Of a DNA stretch of 64,000 nt, positions 21,130 to 31,973 are shown piece after piece (position 1 is the stretch's first letter; each line of letters opens with the position of its first letter). A program made the translations under genes and the position numbers. Where the stretch lies: NCBI GenBank assembly GCA_036936605.1, contig JAUPFV010000002.1, positions 202,577,273 to 202,641,272 on the forward strand, given 5' to 3'. The notes under the pieces were generated by a model. The model was not told the DNA's origin. It saw nothing but the letters and a program-made list of their open reading frames with translations, and did no database searches. The DNA is from Limnanthes douglasii subsp. nivea. Lineage: Eukaryota > Streptophyta > Magnoliopsida > Brassicales > Limnanthaceae.

Positions 21130-21480
21130 TTAAAATATTTTTCAATAAGTTTAATTACCTTCGAATGAATTACCTTCGAATGAATTGGTTGGGCTAAATT
21201 TCATTGCAGAATTATTCATTTTCCTTTGAATGGATTACCTTCGAATGGATTGGTTAGGCTAAGATAAGTTTCCTTCGAATGGAGTACCTTCGAATGGCTT
21301 GGTTGAGCTAAGATAAGTTTTCTTCAAATGGCTTGGTTGGGCTAAAATAACTTTCTTTCGAATGGATTACCTTCGAATGGACTGGTTGGGCTAAGTTAAG
21401 TTACCTTTCGAATGGATTACCTTCGAATGTTTTGGTTAAGCTCAAGTATATTAAGTTTATATCACCTTCGAATGACCCAT
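21130..21480 (+). repeat. Minisatellite in the 3' untranslated part of Gypsy A
   Basis: About six to seven imperfect units of roughly 50 bp combine TACCTTCGAATGGATT, a second CCTTCGAATGGATTGG and TTGGGCTAAGATAAGTT. It lies between the end of pol and the antisense gene. Tat-type elements are known to carry tandem repeats in this position. Confidence 0.75.
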
Positions 21481-21753
21481 TTATTCAAAGTTTTAGTTAC
21501 CTTTGAATAGAGCATATTTAATCATGGTCGAATTTAATAAGGATATAAGACAGCATAAAATTACTTTTGAATAACACAAGGGCTAAATAAAATACGATTA
21601 AAGAGTTACAAAATTCCTTGGACAAGCCAAGGACTTCCACAAACTTATTTGATAACAAAAACAACAACAAAATTCCTTATACACATCACGGGCTTACAAA
21701 AAAGATATATCAAAATATGATGACCTTATGGCTCGTTCTCATCAGTCTTTCCA

Positions 21754-24470
21754 TCATTTTTTTTCCTCTGGACTCTCACCATCAGAGTCCTCTTCGTCAG
21801 AATCATCTTTATGTGATCCATTAGAGAGATTAAACTTGTCTTCAAGCGGCAGGTCATGGAAAAAATTATGATCAACTGGCACATGTACCCAAAGATCCTT
21901 AAGAGGTAATGTGGGGAACCATTTATGGAATATCAGCGCCATATCCGACTTAATCGATTCATTCGTCTCTTGCATAGACTCTATCACCTTTTCAGCATAT
22001 GCATCCTCAACATCAGCTACCTCTTGAACAGTCTTTGCCTTGAGAGAAGTGATTTCGTCTTCATTTTATTTAAGGAGATTTTCGAACTTTTTCTTCTTGT
22101 GGACAAGTGTTGAATGACAGACTTGTCCTCAGTTTGTTAATTTTGTAAGGAAGTGATTTCCTTGGAATTAGATGACTGCAAATATTTATAGTCATATTTT
22201 AGTTTATCATGATCAGATTTTGTTTGAACCAGCTCCTTATTAATGGTTTTCATTTTCTCGTCAAACTTTCAACCTTACCTTTCTTTGCATAAAAAAAATC
22301 TTTAGACTTTGATTCTCATCCTGAAGAAGACCGATGTATTTAACCCGATCCCTTTCTTTCCAAAATATCATACCCCAATTCGTCATTCTCCTTAAACACT
22401 TCATAGGAAACACCATCATACATCATAATATTTGCATGAATGTTGAACTTAAGGAAATCATGCTCGAAGTCTTCAAAATTAAAGTTCCCTAAATCCTCTA
22501 TATGATCACCACTTCCAAAAATGGCGTTATCATCTATATGAAGTAGTGGAGAAGGAGGATCAAATTCTGCAATTGTTTGAGAATGAGGAGGATCAGATTC
22601 TAAAGTTTTTTGATGATGAATATATATGGGGAGTGGTTGAAGGAGGAACCACAATGAGAGTGATTGATGGAGGAACCCTAATAGGATTTCTAGTCGAAGA
22701 ATAATCTCCGAATCAGCCATAGTTTTCTTCTTCTTCTTTTATCTATTATCGCTACATTTTTCACTCTTGTTTTGTACTTTTTCCTTCTTAGAAATGGAAG
22801 ATTCTAATGGCATTTCAAACTCTCTGACAGTACTTGCAACACCCTCCAACAAAGCTACATCGATTTCATCAGGTTTCCCCTCACTCCCTAGTTTGGGGGC
22901 AAATTGAGATGAACTATTCTTCTTCCTTTTCTTCTTCTTGTTTTTATCATGGTAGCTTAAAACCCTATTCCTAACTGGTAGAAATAGTTTACCATCAGTT
23001 GCTCCAGTCCTTCTGAGAACTTCGGCCGATCGAGAACGAGTGGTAAATTGTTTCCATGAAATTTCACGGATCAGATTTGTTCTCTATAGGTGGGCTCTCA
23101 TAAAATTACCCAGAGTAAAGCAATTGTGAAACTCGGTTGACCACTTCTTGTTGACCACTGATCCAACTTCGTAAAAGTTATTTTCTCATCCTCTAAATCT
23201 TATACGAAGAGCTTCAAGAATACTGCAATTAAATGTTTTCTGGTATCTTATGATCATGCTCGAATTTCCTTTAGAAGTAATATTTCTACCATTTTCCGAA
23301 GCACCGCTGAGATAAAGGAACTGAGTCTTCCAAAGCTTTTTTGCTTCTAGAAGATCATCTACCATCTTATAGTCATTCCCCGTATTAAAATAGTAAAAAT
23401 GGATATAACCATTACGACACAAACTAGCCACAATAGTTAGTTGTTCCATAGACATCAAAATTTTGGATAACATGGAAGCTATGATGCTAGCTAACATTGT
23501 AAACCATGTATTAGGACTTAATTGACTCGGGCATAATTTCACCAAATAAAAATATCTTACTATCTCTGATCTAAGGGAAACCGAAGACCCCAGTTGATTA
23601 TATCGGTATAAAATACTAAATCTCCAGCCTACTATCCGTCGGAGTATCTCGAGGTTGGGGTAGCTTGATCTTGACTGATTCAGAGAATTCCCATTTTTTC
23701 CGAATCCCTACCAGTTCGAATTCATGGAAATAAACATACGATATTTTATTTAAGGCCAAGATATAATTGACACTCACCTTGGCAAACTTGGGCCCAACTT
23801 ACTTTGCTACCTTGTTCTCGTGTTATACTCTGAGTCTCCCCAGTCTGACCAGATATCTCTAAACGGGTATCTTCATTATTGTCTTCCATATCCTCCTCCA
23901 TCACTTTTGGTCTTTTTCCAAAGGTTATCCAGAATGAACATCATAATTTTCTTCCTCAATTGCAGGAAGCTCACTTGTTGCAGTTGAGGGATTTGCTGTT
24001 ACAACTGGCCCTGATGGAAATTCAGTTACAAAGGCTTCTTCCCCCATGAACGGAGTTTGTGTGGGGGAGGGGGGATCATCAACAACAAAGGGTTGTTCAA
24101 TTGGATTTTCGGTTGATTAATCCAGTGTATAAGCTTTATTTTCTTTAGAAAGCCTAATGGCTCGGCGTGGGGTGCTTTCACAAACATTCAATCCCATGGC
24201 GATAAAGGTTGAAGGAGTTATCCGATTAGTGACCCCTCTGTGTTGAGATGTCTTAACTGATTGTGGGGAATGAGTGAGAGATGTGGATAATTGCGCTATA
24301 GAGCTAGAATCAGAAGAAATTCGATGTTTATTTTATGGGAAAATTCCATCGTAATCTATAGATTGAGTTACGCCCACTCCACCTGAAGAAACAGGTAACC
24401 CAGCAACAACCCTAACCTTCATTTTTTCTTCTTCTAACTCAGATAAATTAAGCCAACCACCAGGAAATTA
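21754..24470 (-). pseudogene. Antisense accessory gene of Gypsy A
   Basis: Minus-strand remnant corresponding part by part to the antisense gene of element B. It starts near 24465 (LNLSELEEE.., AGLPVSS). A central conserved stretch at 23545-23186 reads MVKLCPSQLSPNTWFTML, then SMEQLTIVASLCRNGY and LWKTQFLYLSGASENGR. A Lys-rich region and an acidic C-terminus follow near 21987-21754. Stops and frameshifts are numerous. The central part resembles the domain annotated in Pfam as a putative gypsy-type transposon protein (PF04195), from memory. Confidence 0.7.
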
Positions 24471-24902
24471 ATTAGTACTTAACGAAATTGAAAGAGAAAG
24501 AAGAATGTCACATGAAAATTTAAATAAACTACTTTCTCTCTAGAAAGTTAAAAATGACCACCATTCTGTTCTAAAAATAGCAACTGTAAAAAAGAAAGGA
24601 ATTTCTTATAAAGGTTGAAAAACACTTGAATACCCTACTAAGGAATGAGAGTCGATACAGTAACTAGGGGGCTACTAAGGATTGTAACTATTTCTCTCAT
24701 TTGATTGGGTAGTTTTACTTAAAGCAAAACAAGTATGTGGATCCAATAAAATTTTGATACGTGTCTCTAAAAAGTAACTGGTTCAAAAAATGTAACTCTT
24801 GGATGGTAACCACGTTTTAGAAAATTCATTGGAAGCGGTTTGAATTCAGTTTGAATATGTTTAGCTCTCCTAGAAGCTTTTGAAAGAGCTAAGGGGACTA
24901 GA

Positions 24903-25276
24903 TGATGAGGTCGGATTCTGTTGGAGACCAATTGGATAACGTGGTTCAGATTTTTCTTAGAGGGAAATTTAGACTTATAATAAAAATAATACAGAGTAAG
25001 CTGTGTGTCTAGTATAGTAAGCCGAGGGCCTACTTCACTTAATCTTGGAGCTCCAAGCCCACCAAGCTGATCCAAGTGTATTAACTGCCCCGGTTGGCTC
25101 ATGGATCTTTGTAGTCTTATAAAAAGAGCCAAAACACCATTTAATGAGTTGGTTGATTTTATCTCTCTACTAATGATAGCAAGCACCTTAATTATCTCTC
25201 TATCCTTTTCCTAAAATATAATACCTAACCATTCAAATTATTGTCAATACCATTCTATCAGAAATAATCCACACCA
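24903..25276 (+). repeat. 3' LTR of Gypsy A
   Basis: Starts TGATGAGGTCGGATTC after a purine-rich CTAAGGGGACTAGA tract and ends ACACCA, followed by the target duplication ATACT. Confidence 0.88.
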
Positions 25277-25281
25277 ATACT

Positions 25282-25800
25282 TATGAGTTTTATATTACAA
25301 ATAACTAATTCATACTCAAAATAAATAAAAGACATAATTTTATCTTTTGAAGTGTATATTTATATTTGTTTTTGAATAAATTACGGGGGAACCATTAAAA
25401 AGTATATAAATTACTTATAAGGAGTAAATCATTTAATTTTTGCAAAAACTTATATCATAGTACTTATAGATTTTAAGACCAAAATATGTATTGTTTATAA
25501 TTACTAAAGTATCTTTGTATTTATTGTAAAGTAGCGGTATACATAAAAGTAGATGAATGATTGCACTAGTTTAGACACGAATATAGTGGGATTGACATTA
25601 ATGATTATAATCATATTTAGGATTAATTGTATTGATTATAACATAATTAGTTCTACCTATAAAATCCATGTATATATAAAGCAGTATTCTTATTAAATAC
25701 AATTATCATTTTTATCACTTTCTAACATAGTATGAAAGGTAAAGTTTTCTAATTTTCTTGGTTATCACAATTCTCATTCTTACAAAAATAACCAAAACTG
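25282..25800. other. AT-rich sequence, possibly containing a Copia 5' LTR
   Basis: No open frame. From about 25550 to 25725 the sequence is LTR-like (TATAAAATCCATGTATATATAAAG, then ACTTTCTAACATAGTATGAAAG where a Copia primer site would lie), just upstream of a Copia gag. Borders are not defined. Confidence 0.3.
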
Positions 25801-27339
25801 ATGATTCTTACCAATCATAGATCCAAACAACCAACTCAAAGGGTTCCGGATCAGAGACCAAAATTATCGATCACTCACATCCCTTCTACATTCATCATTG
25901 AGACCAACCATGCGATGTCTTGGATCCCATAATATTAAAATAATGTAAATTATCAATCATAGAGCAATGCAGTTATACATGACCTTACTGCAAAAAAAAG
26001 ATCGATTTCATCGACGATAATGTCAAAGACGCATCACAAGAAATTGAACCTATGAGAATTTGAACGAATGCAATAACATAATAATTTGTTGGTTGACTCA
26101 TGTTGTTGAATTAGACATTTCTCAAAAAATTATCGATACCAAGACATACTCCAACCATGTTTCAAATACAAAAATCAATCATCACCATATCACAAAGCAC
26201 AATGATGGTAGCTACATATTTTACCAAGATCAAATTATTGTGGGATAATCTTGATACATATCTTTCTACATTGACCAACAATCAATGATAGACACACCTC
26301 AAACAAAGAGAGTAAGATCATCTTATGTGGTTTTTGATGCGTTTACATGAATCTTACAAGGCGAGGAAGTCCAACGTATTGATTATGTCGCCTCTGCCTA
26401 ATTTTTGTCAAGCATATTCTTTGATAATCCAAGAAGAGAAGCAATAACATGTATCATATAGAGCCAATTGGAAACTTCTCCATAGCAGCCGCAATTCCAG
26501 GAAAAGAAGCAAATTCAAAGAAGAAAATATGTAACCAATATAACAGATCCAGACATACTATAGATGAATGTCGGGCTCTCAAATTTAATTATACTTAATG
26601 TGACAAGAAGGGTCACATAGAGGATATATGTCGATTAAAAAATATAAAAAATAACAAGCCGAGACAATTTCGAGGACAACAATCTTTAGTTTGTGACAAT
26701 CAACCTTTGGCGAATGCGACATAATTTCACAACTTACGGGGTTCCAATATTTCAAGTATTGTTCAGGGGTTTACTACCAAATAAATACAAAAATTAGCCA
26801 AAGAACTCAGTGTATTGAATCACAATAATTCTGGTAATGTTGACGTATATGCGAATGTTACAGGTTTGATTCCATCTACTATTGTGTTTGTTAATTCTGA
26901 TAAGGTCAGATTTCTTTGAGTGCAGTAGTTTACAATAGGGTCGGATTTCTTCGAGGGGGAAATTTAGACCTAAAATAAATATCATATGGACTCAATACCT
27001 TCTGACTTAGCTATATGTCAATTGTACTTTTGCTTGTGAAATATGTATAATTAATGGTTAATAGGCTTCAAGATGATGGATTTTAACCCGTATTCATGAC
27101 CCGATTCGGTTGGCTCATGGACCCAAAGTTAGACTATAAAGACTGAAAAGAACAACATTTAAGAGGTTGAGAATTTATCTGACTAAGAATTAAGTAAAAC
27201 AGTTGAATTATCTCTATACATTCCACCTCATACTTAATACATTACCCAAACTTTACTTAAATACCCTATGAACTAGTTTTATCCATATCAAATTCTAGTA
27301 GTATAAGTCCTTGGATTTTGAATATTGGCACCACATATC
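25800..27339 (+). pseudogene. Copia gag-protease remnant
   Basis: Broken frames give a UBN2-type gag (..FTKIKLLWDNLDTYL near 26200-26260). A zinc-knuckle region follows near 26530-26640 (CNQYNRSRHTIDEC, then CDKKGHIEDIC with an in-frame stop). The linker then runs to FVNS at 26897, where a solo LTR interrupts. After the solo LTR the frame resumes with SSISPWILNIGTTYHI (27293-27339), the Copia protease active-site region, where the usual D-S-G reads N-I-G. It ends abruptly at the 5' LTR of Gypsy B. Many stops; not functional. Confidence 0.72.
26898..27290 (+). mobile_element. Gypsy solo LTR
   Basis: 393 bp with TG...CA ends, flanked by an exact 5-bp duplication AATTC (26893-26897 and 27291-27295). 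It splits the Copia gag-protease frame precisely. Its start (TGATAAGGTCAGATTTC) and the GGGGGAAATTTAGACCTA block resemble the LTRs of Gypsy A, so it belongs to a related family. No internal sequence remains, as expected after recombination between two LTRs. Confidence 0.82.
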
Positions 27340-27344
27340 ATATT

Positions 27345-27720
27345 TGATGAGTCCGGATTTTCTCACCACTCACTGTAGAAAACGGACAGGGGAAATTCGG
27401 ACAAAAACCACCTACTGAACCATCCGAACAGGACTAAAGTATTAAAAACTAAACACTTTATGACTAAGCTAATTGCTAGACTGCTTAATAAACTAATGAG
27501 TTACTGAACTCGACCCGATTTCATAAGTACGACCCGAAAGCCCATGTGGCCCATACTTAAGGGTATAAATACCCAACCACTTTCATTAATGAGGGTAATA
27601 AACATTTAATACAACCAGTCAGCTCAAATCTCTCACTACAAACCACTTAGTTATTAAATATCTTTGAAACACCCCACAACACCTGACAAAATTACCCTCA
27701 GACTGAAATAATCCACACCA
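27345..27720 (+). repeat. 5' LTR of Gypsy B
   Basis: TGATGAGTCCGGATTTTC start, CCACACCA end. Contains TATAAATACCC near 27564, a probable TATA box. Confidence 0.92.
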
Positions 27721-27741
27721 ACTTGGCGACCACAGTGGGAG
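27721..27741 (+). other. Primer-binding site of Gypsy B
   Basis: ACTTGGCGACCACAGTGGGA immediately after the LTR. It is close to the TGGCGCCCACYGTGGGG-type primer sites common in plant Gypsy elements. Confidence 0.75.
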
Positions 27742-27747
27742 GAGAAG

Positions 27748-29643
27748 GTGCCTGAATCAAGCATTCAAAACCATCAAGAAAATCCAGTTCGGATGAATCC
27801 GGACGAGCAGAAAGTGCCACCAGCTTTGGCAGAAGTGGTGGGAGAAAACGATGAATATACGATCGAGGAGCGAGATAGACTAAAAGTTGAGATAGAAGCC
27901 TTGAGGGCTGCTAAAAGGGCGGAGATAGGTGTGAAAGAAAAGTCAAAAGTGTCAGCAGTTCACCATACTGACGACCCAAGAGAGCATGATCCATCAAAGA
28001 CCCACGTGAGCACTAAAAAGACTCATGCTAGTTCAAAGAAGTCTCACCGGTCTAAACCAGTGGAGAGCTCAAATTCAGACTCAAAATCTTCTAGCAGTTC
28101 CTCAAATAAAGACGAAGTTTAAGAATCCCTGTCATCCAGTAGTGATGAAGGCCGTTCTAAGAAGAAACAGAAGTTGGTTAAAAAATACTCAAGAAAAAGG
28201 GACAGGCATGAGAGGTTGAAGAGGCATCTGGGTAAAGGGTCGTCTCATAGTCACAACCATGGCCGGAGGCACGTATACCGATTACTAATGGATCATTTTG
28301 CCTTTCATGATGAGCCATGTATCTTTGCAACTCCCAACGAAGATACTGTATTCAGTCGTGGCCGGAATTGGAGACAATCTCCATTGTCCTCCAAGATACT
28401 GTCCGAAAAAATTCCTAAGAGTTTTGACAGTACAAAGATGGAAAAATATGATGGTAGTAAAGATCCAGATAGCCATCTGGAGAAATTCAAAAAATTTATG
28501 ATGAACTTTGATGATGATGATAAGCTACTCTATCGAGCATTCTCCCAGTATTTTACGGGGAGTGCTCTGAAGTGGTACAATATTTTGCCACAAGGCTGCA
28601 TCCGAAATTTCGACACTTTTTGGGTGGCCTTCCGGAAACAGTTCGTTGGAAGTAAAGAAGTGAAGGGCAATAGAGACACTATTATCCATTGTGCCCAAGA
28701 ACCAAATTAAATTCTTGAAGGAGTACATAAGTCTCTTTGTGAACACCAAAAATGGATTAGCTGATTGCTTTGAACAAGTAGCAATAGCTTCTCTAAGGCA
28801 GGGCTTGAACCCTGGTAATTTGGCTGATTCAGTAACCAGGAAAAAGGCCATGATATGGGGGGGGGGGGGGGTTTACTGAATCAGGTCGGCAAACAAATAA
28901 ATGTGGATGAAACAAAGAAAACCAGGGTGCACCGGCAGGTGAGATCTGCCCCAGCTGCACCAAATCAAAACCAGAATCAGTCCAGGTACAAGGCCAAGGA
29001 AGCCGGACAGGGTCAAAATAGAGCCAAGGCTCAATCCCACCCGGCAGCACCAGCTCAAAGCCAACAATCTAGAAATAAGCGAGGACCTTGGGTTCAACTA
29101 GAGTGTTTTGCTGAATTGAAAGAAAATGTGGCCATCATTTATGATAAAACGAAAGACAAAGTACATTTCAGAAAGCTGGCTGCTTTAGAATCTCCCAGGG
29201 AAAGTCGAAATAGTAGTTTTTGTCAGTATCATCGTGATACTGGCCATACCACTGAAGATTGCATCGCGTTGAAACAAGAAGTGCAGAATTTGATTGAGAG
29301 GGGGAAGTTGGGGGCTTATGTTAAAAGAAGAAGTGGAAACATGCCTGATAATGCTCATCGGACTGGCCCGAACAATGCAGGGACATCAGCTCCGGATGGG
29401 GCTATGGTGATAATTGAAAGGTTTGATGTAGAGTCTGAGTATTTGGATTCTGATCCAACTCAAAACAAGGTGGGTGTTATTACAGAATACTGTAAGACGG
29501 TATCCGGACTCAATAGCTTTTTTGAGTCACTTACAATATTTGGGGGAGACACCATGACTGCACCAACTACTTCTTCAAGAAAGAGGCATGTACATACTTT
29601 AGCTACCCAGCTGGAAGGAGGCATGACTTCCTATCAATCGTAA
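27748..29643 (+). pseudogene. gag of Gypsy B
   Basis: Starts near 27748 with an acidic and Lys/Ser-rich N-terminus. TAA at 28120 interrupts it, then it continues (28174-28710) through the gag domain (FDSTKMEKYDGSKDPDSHLE, ALKWYNILP, FWVAFRKQFVGSKE) to a stop at 28708. It resumes in another frame (FVNTKNGLADCFEQVAIASL) and reaches a run of 15 G at 28857-28871, where the frame changes again. The last part (28900-29643) has a Gln/Pro-rich linker and FCQYHRDTGHTTEDC (about 29217-29262), a short zinc-knuckle-like motif typical of these elements. Three interruptions make it non-functional. Confidence 0.85.
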
Positions 29644-29975
29644 ATTCCTTTTCCTTTTATTGTTTTCGATAAAGATGACTTGAGAGACATAGCTGGTCCC
29701 CATGAAGATGCTGTTCTAAACAGATGAAGAACCCAGCAATAATTCAGCGTTCGAACAGGTCAATTGTGGGTTTCACTGGAAGTTCAGCAGATGTGATCGG
29801 GGAGTTTGAGGAGGAGGTTTTGTTGGGCAATGACCCTTTTAAGAAGATGTTTAGGATACTTTTTATTGTGGTGGATTTTCCCACTTGTTATAATGCAATT
29901 TTGGGAAGATCTTGGCTCTCCAGGATGCATGCTGTGGCTTCAACAGTCCACCAATGTTTGAAATACGATGTATAA
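29644..29975 (+). pseudogene. Protease remnant of Gypsy B, active site missing
   Basis: Upstream DDLRDIAGPHEDAV (about 29672-29714) is followed, after a stop, by IVGFTG, then FIVVDFPTCYNAILGRSWLS (to about 29925) and AVASTVHQCLKYDV. These are the beginning and end of the usual Tat-type protease. The intervening part that should carry the catalytic D-[ST]-G is absent, indicating an internal deletion near 29715-29750. Confidence 0.7.
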
Positions 29976-30212
29976 GAACAAGTGCGAGTTGTCCGAAGCA
30001 GCTAAAAGGTGGCAAGGGAGTGTTATGCAACAGCGATGGCCCCTTGAACTTTGGGGACAATCCGGATCAGTAAGGATTAGCAATTTGAGGGGCCCTCTGG
30101 GGGAGAGGGTGAAATTGATGACCCCAGAGAGACCCCTAGTGTTTTAATACCAATTGAAGAAGTTGAAACTCACTCTCTGGCTGAAGGAAGAAGTGTCAAG
30201 ATCGGGTCCAAG

Positions 30213-31973
30213 ATGACATTGGAATTAAAGAATAAAGTGTTAGCCTTTTTGAAAAACCATCATCATGTATTCGCTTGGTGCAATGCTGATGTAACCGGAG
30301 TACCAGCAGACATTATATCACACCAATTATCCATCAGGAGGGATATAGCACCTGTTGTACAAAAGAGGAGAGCTTTTTCTAAGAAAAAGGCTGATGTCAT
30401 AGTTCAAGAGGTTGACCGACTTACTAAAATGGGACACATAAAGGAATCTCAATACCCTTTATGGACAGCCAATCCGGTGCTAGTAAAGAAGAAAATTGGA
30501 AAGTGGCGTATGTGCATTGATTTTACAGATCTCAATAGAGCTTGCCCAAAAGACCTATATCATGTCCCTCAAATTGATCAGTTGGTGGACTCCACATCTG
30601 GGAACAAGCTACTGTCCTTTATGGATGCCTTCTCCAGGTATAATCAGATTCAAGTAGATCCGAAGGATCAAGAACATACTACATTTGTTACTGATATGGG
30701 CCTCCATTGTTACAAGGTGATGCCATTTGGGTTAAAGAATGCTGGGGCTACTTATCAGAGATTAGTAAACAAAGCTTTTGCTAATCAGATTGGAAGAAAT
30801 ATGGAAGTCTACATCGATAACATGATGGTAAAGAGTGTGGACGAAGAGCTACACTTAGCATATCTCCAAGAAACCTTTGCCAAGTTGATAAAGGTGAATT
30901 TAAAATTAAATCCAGAAAAGTGTGTGTTCGGGGTGCAGTCCGGAAAATTCTTGGGGTATGTAATAAGTGAGAAGGGAATACAACCTGATCGAGACCAGCT
31001 TAATGCTTTATTGCAAATAGAACCTCCTCGGAATATTAAAGAAGTACAAAGATTGACAAGGAGGTTAGCTGCTCTAAACCGTTTTATTTCCAGGTCTTCG
31101 GATAGGTGTGCCCCATTTTTTCAAACTTTAAAAGGTGCAAAAGAGTTCAATTGGTCTCCCCAGTGTGACCATGCTTTTGATGAAATTAAAAAGCACTTAT
31201 CCTCCCCTAAAACTTTGTTCAAACCTGTTGATGGAGAGACACTTTACATATACTTAGCAGTTTCTGATTGCGCCCTAAGTGCAGTACTGGTTAGGGAGGT
31301 GGATAATTATCCTCGTCCGGTGTACTATATTAGTAAAAGCTTGATTGATGCAGAAAGAAGATATTTGAAACTTGAAAAACTAGCATTGGTCTTAGTAATT
31401 GCTGCTAGGAAAATGAGGCCTTACTTTCAGTCTCACTCGATCATTGTCCGAACGTCTTTTCCCTTGAAAAACGTTCTTCAAAAGGCAGATGTTTCAAGCA
31501 GAATGACCAAGTGGTCAGTGGAGCTGGGAGACTATGATATTGATTTTTCCCCTCGTACAATAGTTAAGGCTCAGACTATTGCTGATTTCTTAGTTGAATT
31601 TCACTCAGACATAGACAATAAGCAAGCAATAGGCGAGAAAACTAAAAACGTATGGGTTGTCCGGACTGATGGTGGATCAAGTACCATGGGTTGTGGTGCT
31701 GGGATATGTTTAACCTCTCCGTACGACGACAAAATGTACCAGGCTATATGTTTTGCTTTCAGGGCTTCCAATAATGAGTCTGAGTATGAAGCTGCTATAG
31801 CTGGCTTGAAATTAGCTCTCATTTGTGGAGCCAAAAGGGTTAGGTTAATGAGCGATTCTCAGCTTCTTATCCATCATGCACAAGGTCAATCTGAGGCAAA
31901 AAAGGAGCAGCTGGTTAAATACTTACTTGTTCTCAGAGAAGTGGCACTTAATTTTAAAAAACATCACCTATGA
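30213..31973 (+). CDS. Reverse transcriptase-RNase H of Gypsy B (586 codons open)
   Basis: A long open frame, probably part of a once continuous pol. RT: FAWCNADVTGVP, MGHIKESQYPLW, WRMCIDFTDLNRACPKD, FMDAFSRYNQI (first catalytic Asp), PFGLKNAGATYQRLVNK. The polymerase box reads YIDN (about 30813-30824) instead of YIDD, a change expected to abolish catalysis. Next comes the thumb/connection (GIQPDRDQLNALL, LAALNRFISRSSDRCAPFF, LYIYLAVSDCALSAVL). RNase H follows from about 31664 (RTDGGSSTMGCGAG, ASNNESEYEAAIAGL, MSDSQLL) and stops at 31971, slightly short of the usual end. Open but probably inactive. Confidence 0.9.
   Translation: MTLELKNKVLAFLKNHHHVFAWCNADVTGVPADIISHQLSIRRDIAPVVQKRRAFSKKKADVIVQEVDRLTKMGHIKESQYPLWTANPVLVKKKIGKWRMCIDFTDLNRACPKDLYHVPQIDQLVDSTSGNKLLSFMDAFSRYNQIQVDPKDQEHTTFVTDMGLHCYKVMPFGLKNAGATYQRLVNKAFANQIGRNMEVYIDNMMVKSVDEELHLAYLQETFAKLIKVNLKLNPEKCVFGVQSGKFLGYVISEKGIQPDRDQLNALLQIEPPRNIKEVQRLTRRLAALNRFISRSSDRCAPFFQTLKGAKEFNWSPQCDHAFDEIKKHLSSPKTLFKPVDGETLYIYLAVSDCALSAVLVREVDNYPRPVYYISKSLIDAERRYLKLEKLALVLVIAARKMRPYFQSHSIIVRTSFPLKNVLQKADVSSRMTKWSVELGDYDIDFSPRTIVKAQTIADFLVEFHSDIDNKQAIGEKTKNVWVVRTDGGSSTMGCGAGICLTSPYDDKMYQAICFAFRASNNESEYEAAIAGLKLALICGAKRVRLMSDSQLLIHHAQGQSEAKKEQLVKYLLVLREVALNFKKHHL

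Larger units (their letters stand above)
15019..25276 (+). mobile_element. Decayed Ty3/Gypsy (Tat-type) retrotransposon A
   Basis: Full-length but inactive LTR element. LTRs are 15019-15393 and 24903-25276 (375 and 374 bp, TG...CA ends), flanked by an exact 5-bp duplication ATACT (15014-15018 and 25277-25281). Internal order: primer site, gag, protease, RT, RNase H, integrase, a minisatellite, an accessory gene on the opposite strand, 3' LTR. The LTRs differ at many positions (roughly 85% identical by eye), so the insertion is clearly older than element B. Nearly every gene has stops and frameshifts. The Tat assignment rests on the antisense accessory gene and similarity to element B. Confidence 0.88.
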
